This document shows, one piece after another, positions 1 to 11,298 of a stretch of DNA of 64,000 nt. The notes beneath the pieces are model-generated. The model was given only the letters and a program-made list of their open reading frames with translations. It was not told the origin of the DNA and searched no databases. Made by a program: the position numbers and the translations under genes. The stretch covers positions 124,001-188,000 of the forward strand of contig WHVA01000113.1 in NCBI GenBank assembly GCA_015179125.1, read 5' to 3'. The first letter of the stretch is position 1. The number at the start of each line of letters is the position of its first letter. The stretch comes from Gautieria morchelliformis (lineage: Eukaryota > Basidiomycota > Agaricomycetes > Gomphales > Gomphaceae).

Positions 1-342
1 CTCCCCCTCTGATTCATCTTCATCTTCCTCCTCAACCTCGATGTGGCCCCATGGGAATGGTTGGTCATCTTCAGACTGTCCCGTGTCCGAGTCCGAGTCT
101 GAGGTCACTTGAGCAACAGTATCAGTGTGGTCTGAGATTGGATCTTGATCAACTGTGTCATCGTCAGGTTTGTAGTTTGCAAAGTCTGGTTGACTGTGCC
201 TGTTGGCTCCACTGTCTGATCCAGATTCTGAGGGGTCAAGCGCTCTAGCTTTTTTTAGAAGGTGTCGGTGTCGTCGACGTTGGCGACTGCTGATAGGTTT
301 TGTGCATGTAGGAATACACAGACATGGGCGGGTGTCTGGCAT
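1..342 (-). CDS. N-terminal part of a probable CACTA/Tnp2-type transposon protein (runs off the window)
   Basis: Reading the minus strand from an ATG at 342 to the window edge gives 114 codons without a stop. The first 30 residues hold a Cys-x-Cys-x4-Cys group followed by a very basic stretch (RQRRRHRHLLKK). The rest is acidic and rich in Ser and Asp (SDSDSDTG, EEEDEDE). This layout, a short Cys/basic head followed by an acidic linker, is what I know from the start of fungal Tnp2-family (CACTA superfamily) transposase ORFs. No catalytic domain is inside the window, so the family call is an inference. It is supported by the CACTGCAG-type terminus at 2108, which would be the end of the same element. 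A host nuclear protein with an acidic linker is the alternative. Confidence 0.4.
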   Translation of the reverse strand, partial: MPDTRPCLCIPTCTKPISSRQRRRHRHLLKKARALDPSESGSDSGANRHSQPDFANYKPDDDTVDQDPISDHTDTVAQVTSDSDSDTGQSEDDQPFPWGHIEVEEEDEDESEGE

Positions 343-627
343 TATGCTATGTGCGTAGTCCAAAATTTCTCCAAGTGATTGAATCTCCGATGCAATAGAA
401 ATTCTAACTCCTTTCTCCCGACCTCCACCCCGACTAACAGAAAAGAGGCTTCAACACGTTTTCATCAATTTTAGTCGTGTCCATTCTCAATAACTTGGCA
501 TAATGGAGCGTGCCACGAGGAAAATGCAAAGTGAGTCTCATATTTGTGATGTTATCGCGCGATCAATCCCCGCTCAACACCCTTACACGCATGTGCCACC
601 GAAATCACCTCGACCACCAGTGTTACC

Positions 628-1381
628 ATGCCTGTATCCAGTTCCAAATCCAAGACGAAGAAGAAGGCTCATACGATTGTGGAGGTTGCGTCACAAGATG
701 GCATAGGTAAATGCACTCCAAAGGTGGCAAAGCAACGCCAGCCTACTGTCAAAGTATGTATTCACTGCTACTCATCTCACTGTGGTCTAACCACGTTGCA
801 TTCTTACTTCACAGGCTCCATCGAAGGACAACACCACCAAGGGGAAATCGGGTCACAATACCTCCCAGGTGATTTCATCGATAGGCGGCGTATATTTCTT
901 TTAACGAGATCCATTCTATAAGGACAAGCCTTCGAAATCCAAGAAAACAGTCCGCCCCAAGCCTAATACAAATCACCTGACAACCACGACATCAATCTCG
1001 ATCTCGAGACCCTAGGGGTTAAAAAAATGAAAGGTAAACAGAAGCAAGCACCTCTCCCTGTCCCTTCTGCTGTCAATGTCTCAAAGAAGAGTGCAACAAA
1101 CTCTATCAAGAAAGCCAAGAGGAAAATCATCGAAGACAGTGTTGAGGATGGTGCTGGCCCGGTAAGTCTGTCATTCCTTCGATTACATATTTTGATACAT
1201 TTATATATAGTCCAAACACTATAAAATGGTCGATTCAGTCCCAAAGAAGACCATAGAAGTAAAGGTATGCCTATTATTATGCTCCCGGATGTCAAACTAT
1301 GCTGATATCGCACAGGTGGTTCCACCGGCACCATCTACATCTGCAGCCACTGCTGATGGAGCCAGGAAGTCCCAGCGCAAG
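628..1381 (+). CDS. Lysine-rich hypothetical protein in several tiny phase-0 exons
   Basis: Not recognised. A chain of short Lys/Ser/Pro-rich coding blocks can be read on the plus strand: 628-753, 815-868, 923-about 1015, about 1041-1161, about 1207-1264 and 1316-1381. Most are followed by good donors (gtatgt, gtgatt, gtaagt) and most junctions are phase 0; several blocks end in a Lys codon. The third block meets a TAG at 1013-1015 before a clear donor, so the first three and last three blocks may not be one transcript, or the gene is decaying. Block edges in the second half are approximate. It probably lies inside the putative CACTA element ending at 2108 and could be a captured or accessory gene. 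No domain can be named. Confidence 0.28.
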
Positions 1382-2108
1382 GTAAGTAAGTGTATTCGAT
1401 GCCGTTGCGCTATGCTGATGGAGACATAGTCGATCCCGTCTGCTAGAGCTTGTGGTGCCAACCCATGATGCTCTCGAACCCTCCCCCCTCTTCTATTACT
1501 TGGTACCTGCGTATGCCATTTTGCATTGTATCTGCCCCACACTGACTACGTAAAATACAGATAGACCCATGTTCTTGCGCAAGCCGCACCAGCTTTCACA
1601 ATATGTCCCCTCGGCTGCCCTCACTCCCACAATAGACTGCTCCTGCCCTCGCTCTGCTCGTGCTCAAACTCGATCTTGCTCTTACACTCAAGCTCTCGCT
1701 CTTGCAATATGTTCCCTCGGCTGCTCTCACTCTCCCAATATATCGCTTCCGCTCTCGCACCTGTCTCTACCGGCCGTCAGCTCTCGTCTCTTCTATGATG
1801 GTTTGTAACTGCATGTGTCCATTTCATTGTTCACACTAGCTTTCAATCAATGTATCTCTAAGTGCTTTTTCAGTAATAGAAAGTACTGTTTTATTGTGTT
1901 CTAGAGTACTATTTATAAGTAACTTAGGAGCGGAAAACCAGTGTTCTAGGACGCTGAAAGCGGACATTCTAGCTACTAGATTTCGGTACGCAGCTTATCG
2001 AGAGGAAGCGTCAAAAATCCGCTCCCCGGTTACTTATTATCAGTAACTTGGGCACTGAAAATTTGGTGCGTAATGTACTTATATTAATTGCTCCGAGTTA
2101 CTGCAGTG
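1382..2108. mobile_element. Terminal and subterminal region of a CACTA-like transposon
   Basis: Read on the minus strand inward from 2108 the sequence starts CACTGCAGTAA. It then carries several short related motifs in both orientations (GTAACTCGGAGC, AGTAACCGGGGAGCGG, AAGTAACTTAGGAGCGG) between about 1915 and 2100. CACTA elements are known for CACTA/CACTG ends and clustered subterminal repeats. The same end motif recurs at 37836 and 39771. The pyrimidine-rich stretch 1560-1800 shows no gene. The opposite terminus is not in the window, so the element cannot be closed. Confidence 0.42.
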
Positions 2109-2217
2109 TATGTCTCGCTAAGGGTCTACAGGGACGAGCTTGCGTAGTACGCAATCCTGTCAAATCGAGCAAGATCGAACAAGATCGATTCTTACGGACG
2201 TAATCGAGGGCAGCATG

Positions 2218-2284
2218 AGTACCCAATGAACAGCTCAGTCTTGAGATCTAAGTTAGATCTCAAGCAAGCCCTTCATTGGGTACT
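2218..2284. repeat. Long two-step hairpin
   Basis: Outer arms AGTACCCAATGAA (2218-2230) and its reverse complement at 2272-2284 enclose inner arms built on CTTGAGATCTAA and TTAGATCTCAAG around 2239-2264, separated by a single base. The two stems are interrupted by an unpaired bulge on each side. No poly-T tail or gene context points to an RNA gene. A small foldback or MITE-like relic is plausible. Confidence 0.65.
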
Positions 2285-3052
2285 TGCCGGCGGGTGTCAG
2301 GAAGAGTGCGACATCGATTGTGAATTCAAAGTAAAGTCATAGGAGGGACACACCGTAGGCTTCTGGCAGACAAGCAGGCTTCCGGTGAGCAACGTGGGTG
2401 GGCGGTATCGTGGGTTATGGTGGTAGAAGTGAAACCCTCGTACAATATTAGTGCATCGAGCGCCGGATGTAGGTACATCCCCGACTCTCTCGAAGGAGAG
2501 GGAGGTCTCCACTTGCGCGGATCTATTTGTATTGATTTTATTCGTTCACTTATCCCATTGGCTTTTGATCCGTGCGCGGTGACTCATCTAAGGGGGGAGG
2601 GGTCGGCTTTGCCATGGCCCGTTGCATTCCGTGGTACCCTGTCCCGCGGTTTTTGGGGACTTTTTTTTGCTGTGTGTTTCTTCACTTACTTGGCTGCATC
2701 CAATTGTTAACAGCACCCTTCCTTTCCCACTTATGTGGGCCGTAAATTTGAGTAGACGACGTATATTGCGACTTACAGTCTCATCATGGTTTGCGCTGTA
2801 GGCCGTTCATATCATTGCGGAGTCGTTGCAACTCGCAGCATTCTCTGAATACAGTGAATAGTACCTCAACTTGCGATCAGGATCTGTTGATTCAGGAAGT
2901 ATAGTACAACGGGTTCTCGACTGAAACACGTTTCAACATGCCAGGCATCGGATCCTTACAAGAAAAGCTACGCAGGAGATTTAAGTACATCGCGTCAAGA
3001 ACTGTACATCTTTCAAAGTCGGGGTTAGAGTCTCAAAAAACGAACTGCTGCT
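2285..3052. other. Intergenic, nothing recognised
   Basis: I see no coding region with family motifs, no RNA gene and no clear repeat here. The stretch lies downstream of the tyrosinase gene, which ends at 3053 on the minus strand. Confidence 0.5.
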
Positions 3053-5074
3053 TTAGGTGGCGCAAGATCCTCCAGGAGTACCACGGGTAATCTCGTGGTA
3101 AAGCTGCGGCTTCCCGACAGTCGGAAATAGCGCGCCTGGAGACAACGTAAGGGGAGTGGCCGTGACCACCACTTCTAGTGACGGTATTCCTTGCAGATCC
3201 ACGACCGTACCATTCGTCTGGATTCAAGCACGGGGCAGTCATGAGTACTTGATTTGTCTGAGGGCACAATGACAAATGCACTCACCTTCCGTACACGCCA
3301 GGAAAGGCCTTTGGTCAATCGTGGTACCACATAATCTGGATGGAGAGATGCTTGGTTGTCGTTAGTATTCGTAATAGCTTCGTTGAGGTGCACAACGCCT
3401 GAAATATATACATCTTCTTGGGTCTGGCAATTGGCGCACGCTTCTGGGGTACGGTTGACAAATGCATGGAAGGAACCAACATACGTAGGGCTAGTGTGCC
3501 ACTCGCTGGAGTTCTCGGGCACATTCCCGAGGAAAATGAGTACAGAGAAGCTGCCTCCAACTTCAAACTGTTTAGAACGAACGCGTGCACTCCACTGAGT
3601 AATGGAATTAGACTGCGGAGACGGATGAAGGCTCTTAAGGCTTTCGACTGGGCCGGGCTCAAAGGTAGCACCTCCATAGAGTTTTATCACTTTCAGGGCG
3701 ACTTCAGCTGGCGTTGGACCCCCCACTAATTCGGGATAAGTGTAATGTAGCGAGCTTTCAGTTTGTATATCCGTGGAACTCCAGTAGTTCGATTGAGTTT
3801 TCCAGAAAGGAGTGAGATCTGCCAAACAAGGTTACAATCAGCTTCATCGATAGACAATAAACAATAATTCGGAGAACCTTTGCTCGCATCTGGCCCTGTA
3901 ATCCACAAAGTATGGATGTAGCTCCACAGCGACAACAAGTGATCGACTTGACAATGGTGCAGGAAAAATATTGGATCGAAGCCTAATTTATAAGATTAAA
4001 GCAAGCCATGATAGCGCTTTGAGAGGATTAGCCTCACCAGCATAGCTAATATCGGCCATGTGACCTTCGACCTGTTCTGGTGCCGGTGAGTGTCCGCCCA
4101 CGACATTGTGAACAGCGTTATGGACACCCTCCAAACTGTTGTGGATTCTATCCGGGTGATCACGCGTGGTGCTGAATTGATTCCAATCGTCCAGCCAAAA
4201 GAGCTCCCGTGCCTGGGACTTGAGCGAGTTATCCCCAGACTTGTACTTCGCCAGCTCACTATGTGACCAGAAAATGGAAAGAATGATTCAACAGGTTTTC
4301 CTCGAGACAAAAGGCGACGTACAGTTTAAGTTGCACAACGTCTGAGGTTGCGTCTTTACCCTTTCCCGTTGGATATCTCAGAGTAGTTGGCCAGTCTTTG
4401 AATGACTCGTGGAAACTTTGTCTTTCCGAATCACTTCGGAACCGGTATCGCAAGAAAGGATTCTCTACTTCGACTTCTTCACCCATGGGTGCATGCAGGA
4501 TCTTGACTTTCTCGTCCGAGATAATTACGTCTGGTGGGACGGGATTTATGGCCCAGTCCCAATACGGTTGACGAAGGTTGGCAGCTGCAGATTTCCAGAG
4601 TGCCGTGTCCGCCGTGTATTTCTCCGCGATACTTGCCGCATGGGTGCCAATTATTTGCTGTGCACAAAATATTAGGATCGCGGTAAGTTTCTAGAGAATC
4701 ATGAAATGACCTCTAGAAGAGCGACATATGGCCTGTGCCACGGAGCGAAGAGGGGAGTAGCGTGAACACAGAAGGGGCCCGGGTTACCTTGAGGGTCGAG
4801 GGGAGGGGGAGACTGATTCCATTCGACGTATGGCAAACCATGAATTCCACCAACACTGAACCATGAGAGCCTAGGGTCGTCCTTTTCTTTGAACATAGCA
4901 TCTGAAATGCACCAACGGTTTGTAAGATACAATGAAACTAGGACCCGTAACACACATACCCAATGCCTGTATGTACAAGGAGAGCTGTTTCTTGTCCTTG
5001 ATAAAGTCATTGATCTCGAGACGAGACGCAGCTTGGCCGCCAGCGCCAGAAATGAGAAATTTGTCTTGCTGCAT
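3053..5074 (-). CDS. Tyrosinase (polyphenol oxidase), type-3 copper enzyme
   Basis: Oxidises monophenols and diphenols to quinones, the entry step to melanin and browning. Seven exons read in frame: 5074-4960, 4901-4711, 4657-4323, 4258-4038, 3982-3878, 3818-3286, 3217-3053 (554 residues). Copper site A: His59 in GGIHGLP, His85 in CVHATPLF, His94 in APWHRPY. Cys83 two residues before His85 matches the Cys-His thioether of mushroom tyrosinases. Copper site B: His260 and His264 in GVHNAVHN and His296 in FDPIFFLHHCQVD. All six ligands are therefore present. There is no signal peptide, as in mushroom PPOs. The region after about residue 380 fits the C-terminal domain that keeps the enzyme latent until cleaved. 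The start is the first ATG giving the usual short head before the DAMFKEKDDPRLSWF block. Confidence 0.94.
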
Positions 5075-7662
5075 AACTAGTGGGCAGAAATTGGAGTCTA
5101 GATCGCAAAGCAGCGAAAGGCTTGGACCTGGAATGGGAGATACCACGAAGGGGGCTTTTATGTTGTTAAAGAACACAAAGAAACCACGTCAGATCACGGA
5201 CGTCTCGCACTCCACATGCCAAATGGGCACCTCGCCTCATTTCAAGTTTGTGAATGAACTCGATTCAAAAGAACGATGTCAACGTTAGCTAACTGAATCA
5301 GTTAGAATTAGGGTGCCGTTTTGATGGGACGTCAAAGAGGTCAATTCGATATCTGGTAAAGTTTGGCACCGCATACGGCAGCAAGTCAAACGCAGGGGTG
5401 ATGATTCTTGGTGGCTCATACGAAACGGCAAGGTTTAAGCTTGGGGCTTGATGTTTTGCCACGTTTACAGGGACCTTTGAACTGACTTCAAAACCAATAT
5501 ATGAATACCAGGTGCCTCACATATGAATATAGGAAGCTACCGTGGAGTGGACCATATATAACCCCATACATAGGAAGCGGGGCCGTGTGATATAGTACCT
5601 TCCATGTTTGGCAACAAGATTTACCCCTAGGATTTACCGTCACCACAAATACATATAATACTACGGGCGTGAATACCCGGGTACCGGCCGGTTCTCGGGC
5701 TCTTAGACTCCAAGATGTATACTGAATGGACTAAGCTCTAATGGCACCGAAAGAGAAGGGTGGCAAAAGATGGTAACATCAGAGGAAGAAGACAGTTTGC
5801 GGGGCAGATGGTTCTCCGTCAATTCAGCGTAAACTCGGCTAACCCAGTAGCTGGAGACGGGACAAAGAGCAAGGCGGGGCCAAGAGTAACGTACCAGCGC
5901 TCATTCTGCGGCGCCACGCGCAGAGACCGCAGCCAGAACTAAAATTGGATCGTTCGATCCACTAGTTAGTATGCGAAAGCTCTGGGAGGACATTGTCCAG
6001 TTGTACAAGGTCGAGAAGAAGAAAAGCGGCAGAGTGATAAACACCCGACCACTGCACAATGGCGCATCATCGTCAAAACATTTCCTCTGTCCTTGGCTTC
6101 CTGAAGTTTGCAGGAGAATTCTTGAAATTATGATTCAAAAATTCTCCTGCAGACTCAGGAAGCCTATCACGGAGGAAATCATTTTTAAGAATGTTACGAA
6201 GTCTGCAGAATCGCCTGATTCTTCAATGAGGTCAAAGTGCTTCATTACTGTGGCTAGCATTGCTGTCTGCCTCTCTGGATGTGAACATGACAAGAAAGAG
6301 CTGCTTACCATCATTTTTGTCAAACATAAACTTTGTCATTCAACTGCGCTGCCAAAGAACCTTTTCAGGCTTTCGTTGACATTGCTTGAGTCCTCAGTGT
6401 GGCAAGGTTGAGATGGATTAAGATGGGAGATATTCCCCATTTTGGCCATTCTCAACTGCTGAAAGGTTGCTCGAGTTGAGGTGGGCCGGGACGAGGGATC
6501 TTACGACATTAGCTCCGTGCACCTTGGGGCCTAAAGCTGAAATTTCGGGTCATTACGCAAGGAGGCACTAGTTTCAAGTTAGGAATGCATGCCATGGGTT
6601 TGCGCCGGCCAACAGAAACTGATTCACAAGAGTCGAGGATCGCTTATGTTTGACAGGAAGTGCCCACCTGGTCTTAGTTGAGACCTTAGAATAACGTGAG
6701 CCATGTTTCCACAAGGGGGGTCAAGAGCGGGTGGATCGGAGGCTTCGGCGATGTCTGTCAGGCAAAGGTGTGGGCCCAATGACTCGTCATTTAGTGAAGA
6801 AATGCTGATCAAGAACATCTATGGGATCAACTCACGTCATAGTAGGCTTCGATCTTCCCATGCAGGGCCTTGCACCGCACGACCGGCTGGCTGGCCTGGA
6901 GTATTCATATTGTGTATTCAAGTATTGAATTATCATGGTGGTATAACAGCGAGGCAGCACCTGCCCCGACAATTCCGACCTTGACATGGCGTGGCGGCCA
7001 CTCGGAAAGGCCGATGCGTTCCGGGGCGCGACAGAACCAGGGCGTTGAAAGTCGAAGTTTGACCGATGCCGGTCAAGAATTGTGTAACCGTAGCGCTCAT
7101 GGACTCAGGTGGTTGACCAGAGTCGGCACCGTGGACACATGCAGCAAAGCCACGGCCTCATTGAGCATAAGTATCTCAAAAGCGTACCGTCGGTACCCCT
7201 GTCGACGTGACGCAGAAATTGTTACGTGAAACGAGAAGGCGGTCAATGCATTAGATAGATTTACATCTCAAATAGTACCAGACTGTGGCAACCTACCTTT
7301 GAGGTGAAGTGGCCATTTTCACGTGAACTACGTCAAGTGCTCTACCTTTTAAATACTCCAAACTCGAACGGGGGTGTAGAAGGGCGATTAAGCAGTCAAT
7401 GGTTACACGTGCTCATTTTTCGCAGATCACCGGTACAGTTTGACCCTACAGGCTACGGTGTTGTAAGATAATACCGTATAAAGTGAATCGACTCGAACCG
7501 AGAGCGCGAGGGCTGTGGAAACGAAACATCAAAAGGCCGCGTGAATTTCCGTTATAGTACAGACCTGTGGCACCGGGCCTTGTACTAGCGTCCGAATTAT
7601 TTCATGTCCCGCGGCTGAGTTTGAACCTGAGTTTGAACCTGCAGTTGTTGCTCTTCCACATC
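5075..7662. other. 2.6-kb intergenic region without convincing genes
   Basis: It holds the upstream region of the tyrosinase gene and the upstream region of the nucleoporin gene. There is a small perfect palindrome at 5289-5305 (arms CTAACTGA) and the hairpin at 6095-6164. An open frame at 5971-6411 spans that hairpin and shows no family motif. A pair of repeated 11-mers (tgagtttgaac) sits at about 7618-7640, just before the nucleoporin ATG. Confidence 0.5.
6095..6164. repeat. Inverted repeat, arms about 25 nt
   Basis: The arms 6095-6120 and 6140-6164 are reverse complements apart from one substitution and one extra base (core AATTCTCCTGCA). They are separated by a 19-nt loop. No polymerase III signals or neighbouring gene explain it. 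Confidence 0.7.
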
Positions 7663-9296
7663 ATGTCGATATTTGGGACAGGCTTTGGACAGAACAATCA
7701 ACAGCAGCAACAGCAGCAGCAACAGCCAAATGCATTTGGACAGCCTAGTTCTTTTGGCGGAACCGGTGAGTCAGAACTCCTCGCAAATGAGTCATCCTAC
7801 AGCTATATATTTCCTCAGGCTTTGGCGCGTTTGCTCAGAACGCTCCCCAGCAGCAGCAGCAACAACCTCCCCAGCAGCCCCAGGTTAATCCTATGTTCGG
7901 TAACCTAGCCAGCACGTCTAATACAGGCGGTGGCTTTGGTGCGTCACGATCAGTCCAACCTGCATCATCCACCGCCTTATCCATTCCATCCAATGCCACA
8001 GGCGCCTTTGGCAGCGCATCCACGTCTACCGGTGCGTTTGGGCAGCCAAAGCCTGCCTTTGGGAGCTCGGGCGGTCCCAGTGCGTTTGGTTCGTCCCAGC
8101 CGTCTGCTTTTGGAAATACGGGTGGCGGTGGGGCGTTTGGGAATACTGGTGGTAGTAGCGCGTTTGGTGCCTCGGGGTCTAGTGGCGGTGCGTTTGGTCA
8201 GCCAGCTGCCCAGCAGCAGCAGAGTGCGTTCGGCGGTGGCGGCGGTCTGTTTGGGAAGCCACAGGGCTCGAGTTTTGGCTGTGAGTCTGACACTTCTTAA
8301 CAATTTACTTTATTTACATTATACATTTCGTCACAGCTACTGCTCTAGCCACAACGGCAGGACAGGCTACCGGGTCTGCAAACCCGCCGTATCAGGAGGT
8401 CCAAGAGCGGGACCAGACTGGCTCCGCTACGACAACGCTCCACTATCAGGCTATCTCATGCATGCCTGCATATCGCAATTGGTCGTTTGAGGTGCGCCTT
8501 CGGTTTTTCCTTCCTTGTTATTTACTCATGGTCGCTGCGTTGATAGGAACTGCGTGTCCAAGACTATCAGCAAGGTCGCAAGACCGCCAACTCTTTCGGG
8601 AGTTCAACATCTTCCGCCTTTGGTCAACCTGCTCAGCAGCAGCAGGCGTCCACTGGGCTCTTCGGACAGCCCGCACCTGCTACCGGCGGGTTTGGACAGC
8701 AGCCTAGTCAGCCTGCATCTGGCGGCTTTGGCGCATTCGCACAAGCTCAGCCTCAGCAGCAGAGCGCATTTGGTGCCTTTGGCCAGCCTCAGCAGCCTTC
8801 CACAGGTGGGTTCGGGGCTTTTGGTCAACAACCCCAGGGTCAGCAGCAGCAGCAGCAGCCTGCGAGCGGCTTTTCAGCGTTTGCACAGTCGAACCAGCAA
8901 CAGCAACCACAGCCTGCTACAGGTTTTGGCGCTTTCGGGCAGCAAAACAAAGGTTTCGGCGCATTTGGTGGGAATTCATTCTACCATTAACCGTCCTTCT
9001 GCCAACTGAGTCCCTTTTGCCCTTGCTTCAGCGCAACCTCAGCCGAACCCATCTCCGTTTTCAGCCTTTGGGTCGAGTACTACCACCCCTGCAGCCGGCA
9101 CCTCTGCTTTCAATCAACCTCAACAGAATCAGTCACCATTTAGCGCCTTTGGCCAGCAGAATACGCAGGCAAATCAACAACAAGGAGGCAACCCGCTCCT
9201 GAAACCGAGTGTCTTCGGACAACCCAGTAGCACTAGCGGACCGTTTGGGAATACAGGCCAACAGCAACAGAGTGGAGGATTGTTCGGTAATTCTGG

Positions 9297-9327
<31 letters not shown>

Positions 9328-11087
9328 CAACAGAGTGGCGGATTATTTGGAAATCCGTCTGGTGGTGGAGGTTTGTGTCGTTCCCCTCATATTATGATCT
9401 TCTTTCCTCATTTTCTGCAGCATTTGGACAGGCCACTTCGCAGCCACAGCAATCTAGCGTATTCGGCCAGCCATCTGGCGGCGGTGGCGGCCTCTTCGGC
9501 AACACAAACCAGCAGCAACAGAATCCGCCCCAGCAGAACCAGCAAGCCCCAGGTAGCGGATTTGGCTCCTTGTTCTCCAAACCCCCTGGTGGAGGCCTCT
9601 TTGGAAACACGCCGACTCAGCAGCAGAATCCGAATCCCTCGAATCCTTTATTCGGTGGTGGGGGTGGCGGAGGTGGCGGCCTATTTGGCAATTCGAATAC
9701 CCAACAGCAGCAGCAGCAGGCACCATCAACTACTAATCCGCTCTTTGGCGGAGGAAGTGGTGGGAGCCTATTCGGTGGAAAACCACCGGCGCCCGCCCCT
9801 GGCTTTGGGGCCCTCGGCGCCGGTGGACTCTTCGGTAACACTCAGCAGCAGCAGCAGCAGCAGCCGCAAGGCGGACTCTTTGGGAGCACAAACACCCAGC
9901 CGCAACAAAACCAGCAGCCATCCCTGTTTGGTGGGAGCTCCTCGTTCTTGGGAGCATCTACCCAACAGCAGCAACCGAGTCTTACTGCGTCCATCGATCA
10001 GCCGCTTCCGAACACGCTGCCGACGTCCCTGCCTCAGCTTCCTTCCCTCGCTTCGAGCGTTAGTCCTAAGAAGAAAAGCAATGTCTTTGCTGACATCGCG
10101 GCAAGGTCCTCGCCGCGTCTCGGAATGGGCGTTGGTCTCAATTACACGCCTCCTGGCCCTGGGTCCAAGTTGCGCGGGTTTGCGACTAGCGGATCTACCG
10201 CCACCTTGACAAAGAATCCATTCACGCTTCCACCTCCAGGATCACCCGGGAAGAATGGTCAGGCCTTCAATGAAAGCAAGAGTCTCCTCCCGTCCGATGC
10301 ATTCTCCAGCAACTCTGGTGGAAGTCTCCAGCTCCTTGGTGGAGCACGACACAGTGTAAAGAAACTTGTTTTGGACAAACGTGTGGATGAGGACGAGCTG
10401 CATCGTTTAAGGACGGCAGCTGGTGGTAGTCCAAGCCCCTCACGAGCACGGGAGGTCAGGTTCAGTCCAGGGTTGAGTGTTGCTGCCAGGGAGAAGGACA
10501 ATGAACCACATCGATCCGCATCTCCTGCTCCACCGCCTACCCGAGTAGGCCCCCGTCCGGGGACCCGACTGAATGATACACCCAGCGTATCGTCGCTCGG
10601 CGGAAAGCCTACTGCGACCGGCACTGAACCGTCCGCCCCACTTGATCCCCAAGAAGGCGAGTACTGGTGTCTTCCAACGGTTGTCGAGTTGCAACGTTTG
10701 TCTTTCAATGAGCTTCAAGCCGTCAAAGACTTTACGGTGGGACGTGTTGGTTTCGGCACTATCCAGTTCCTTCAGCCCGTGGACCTTACCTCTGTGCCCT
10801 CCATTGCGGACATTCCCGGCAAGGTTGTGAACTTTGAGCACGTCGAGTGCGTACTGTACCCAGATGAGCGCTTAAAACCACCTGCCGGTGAAGGGCTCAA
10901 TGTTCCCGCTCGCATCAAGCTGGATCGATGCTGGGCACTTGACAAGAGCACCCGCCAGCCTATCAAGGACCCGAAGGACCCCAAGCACCTGACGAGACTT
11001 CGGAAAATGCAAGACCAGGAAGGGGCCGAGTTTGTTGGATTTGACATGGGAACCGGCGTTTGGGAGTTCATGGTACAGGAGTTTTAG
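7663..11087 (+). CDS. NUP116: FG-nucleoporin of the Nup98/Nup116/Nup100 family
   Basis: A nuclear-pore protein whose FG repeats form the permeability barrier and bind transport receptors. Six exons keep frame: 7663-7765, 7819-8280, 8337-8491, 8547-8967, 9032-9370, 9421-11087 (1048 residues). The first 730 residues are packed with GLFG, AFG and FGQ repeats separated by Gln runs. A GLEBS-type segment (YQAISCMPAYRNWSFEELR) is assembled across the exon 3/4 junction around residues 225-245; in yeast Nup116 this segment binds the export factor Gle2/Rae1. From about residue 905 the Nup98 autoproteolytic fold is visible (GEYWCLPTVVELQRL, VGFGTIQF, GTGVWEFMV). The chain stops at VQEF, so no Nup96-like part follows. 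It is convergent with the P4-ATPase gene. The symbol follows the yeast paralogue carrying GLEBS. Confidence 0.93.
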
Positions 11088-11298
11088 GGTTTCGCTCGCA
11101 CATAGTTCATTAGTTATATGCAATTGTGTAGGGGATCATTAGGACCAGTCAATATATCACTCGAATATCTTTACAGCAGTCTCTGGGTATGCGATTACTA
11201 AATTTCTAGCAAATAATACAATACATAAGTAATGAATGATTCATGCGACAATGGGTGGTTAAGTCCGAGTCCCGTGTGCTCCTCGTCAAATCTAGCTT

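Noticed and set aside
5971-6411. 146-codon plus-strand ORF
   Set aside because: Contains a near-perfect hairpin in its middle, has no recognisable domain, no neighbours of related function and no clear splice signals.
9280-10209. 309-codon plus-strand frame inside the nucleoporin gene
   Set aside because: A Ser/Arg-rich shadow of FG-repeat codons; the nucleoporin frame is confirmed by GLFG repeats and the C-terminal domain.
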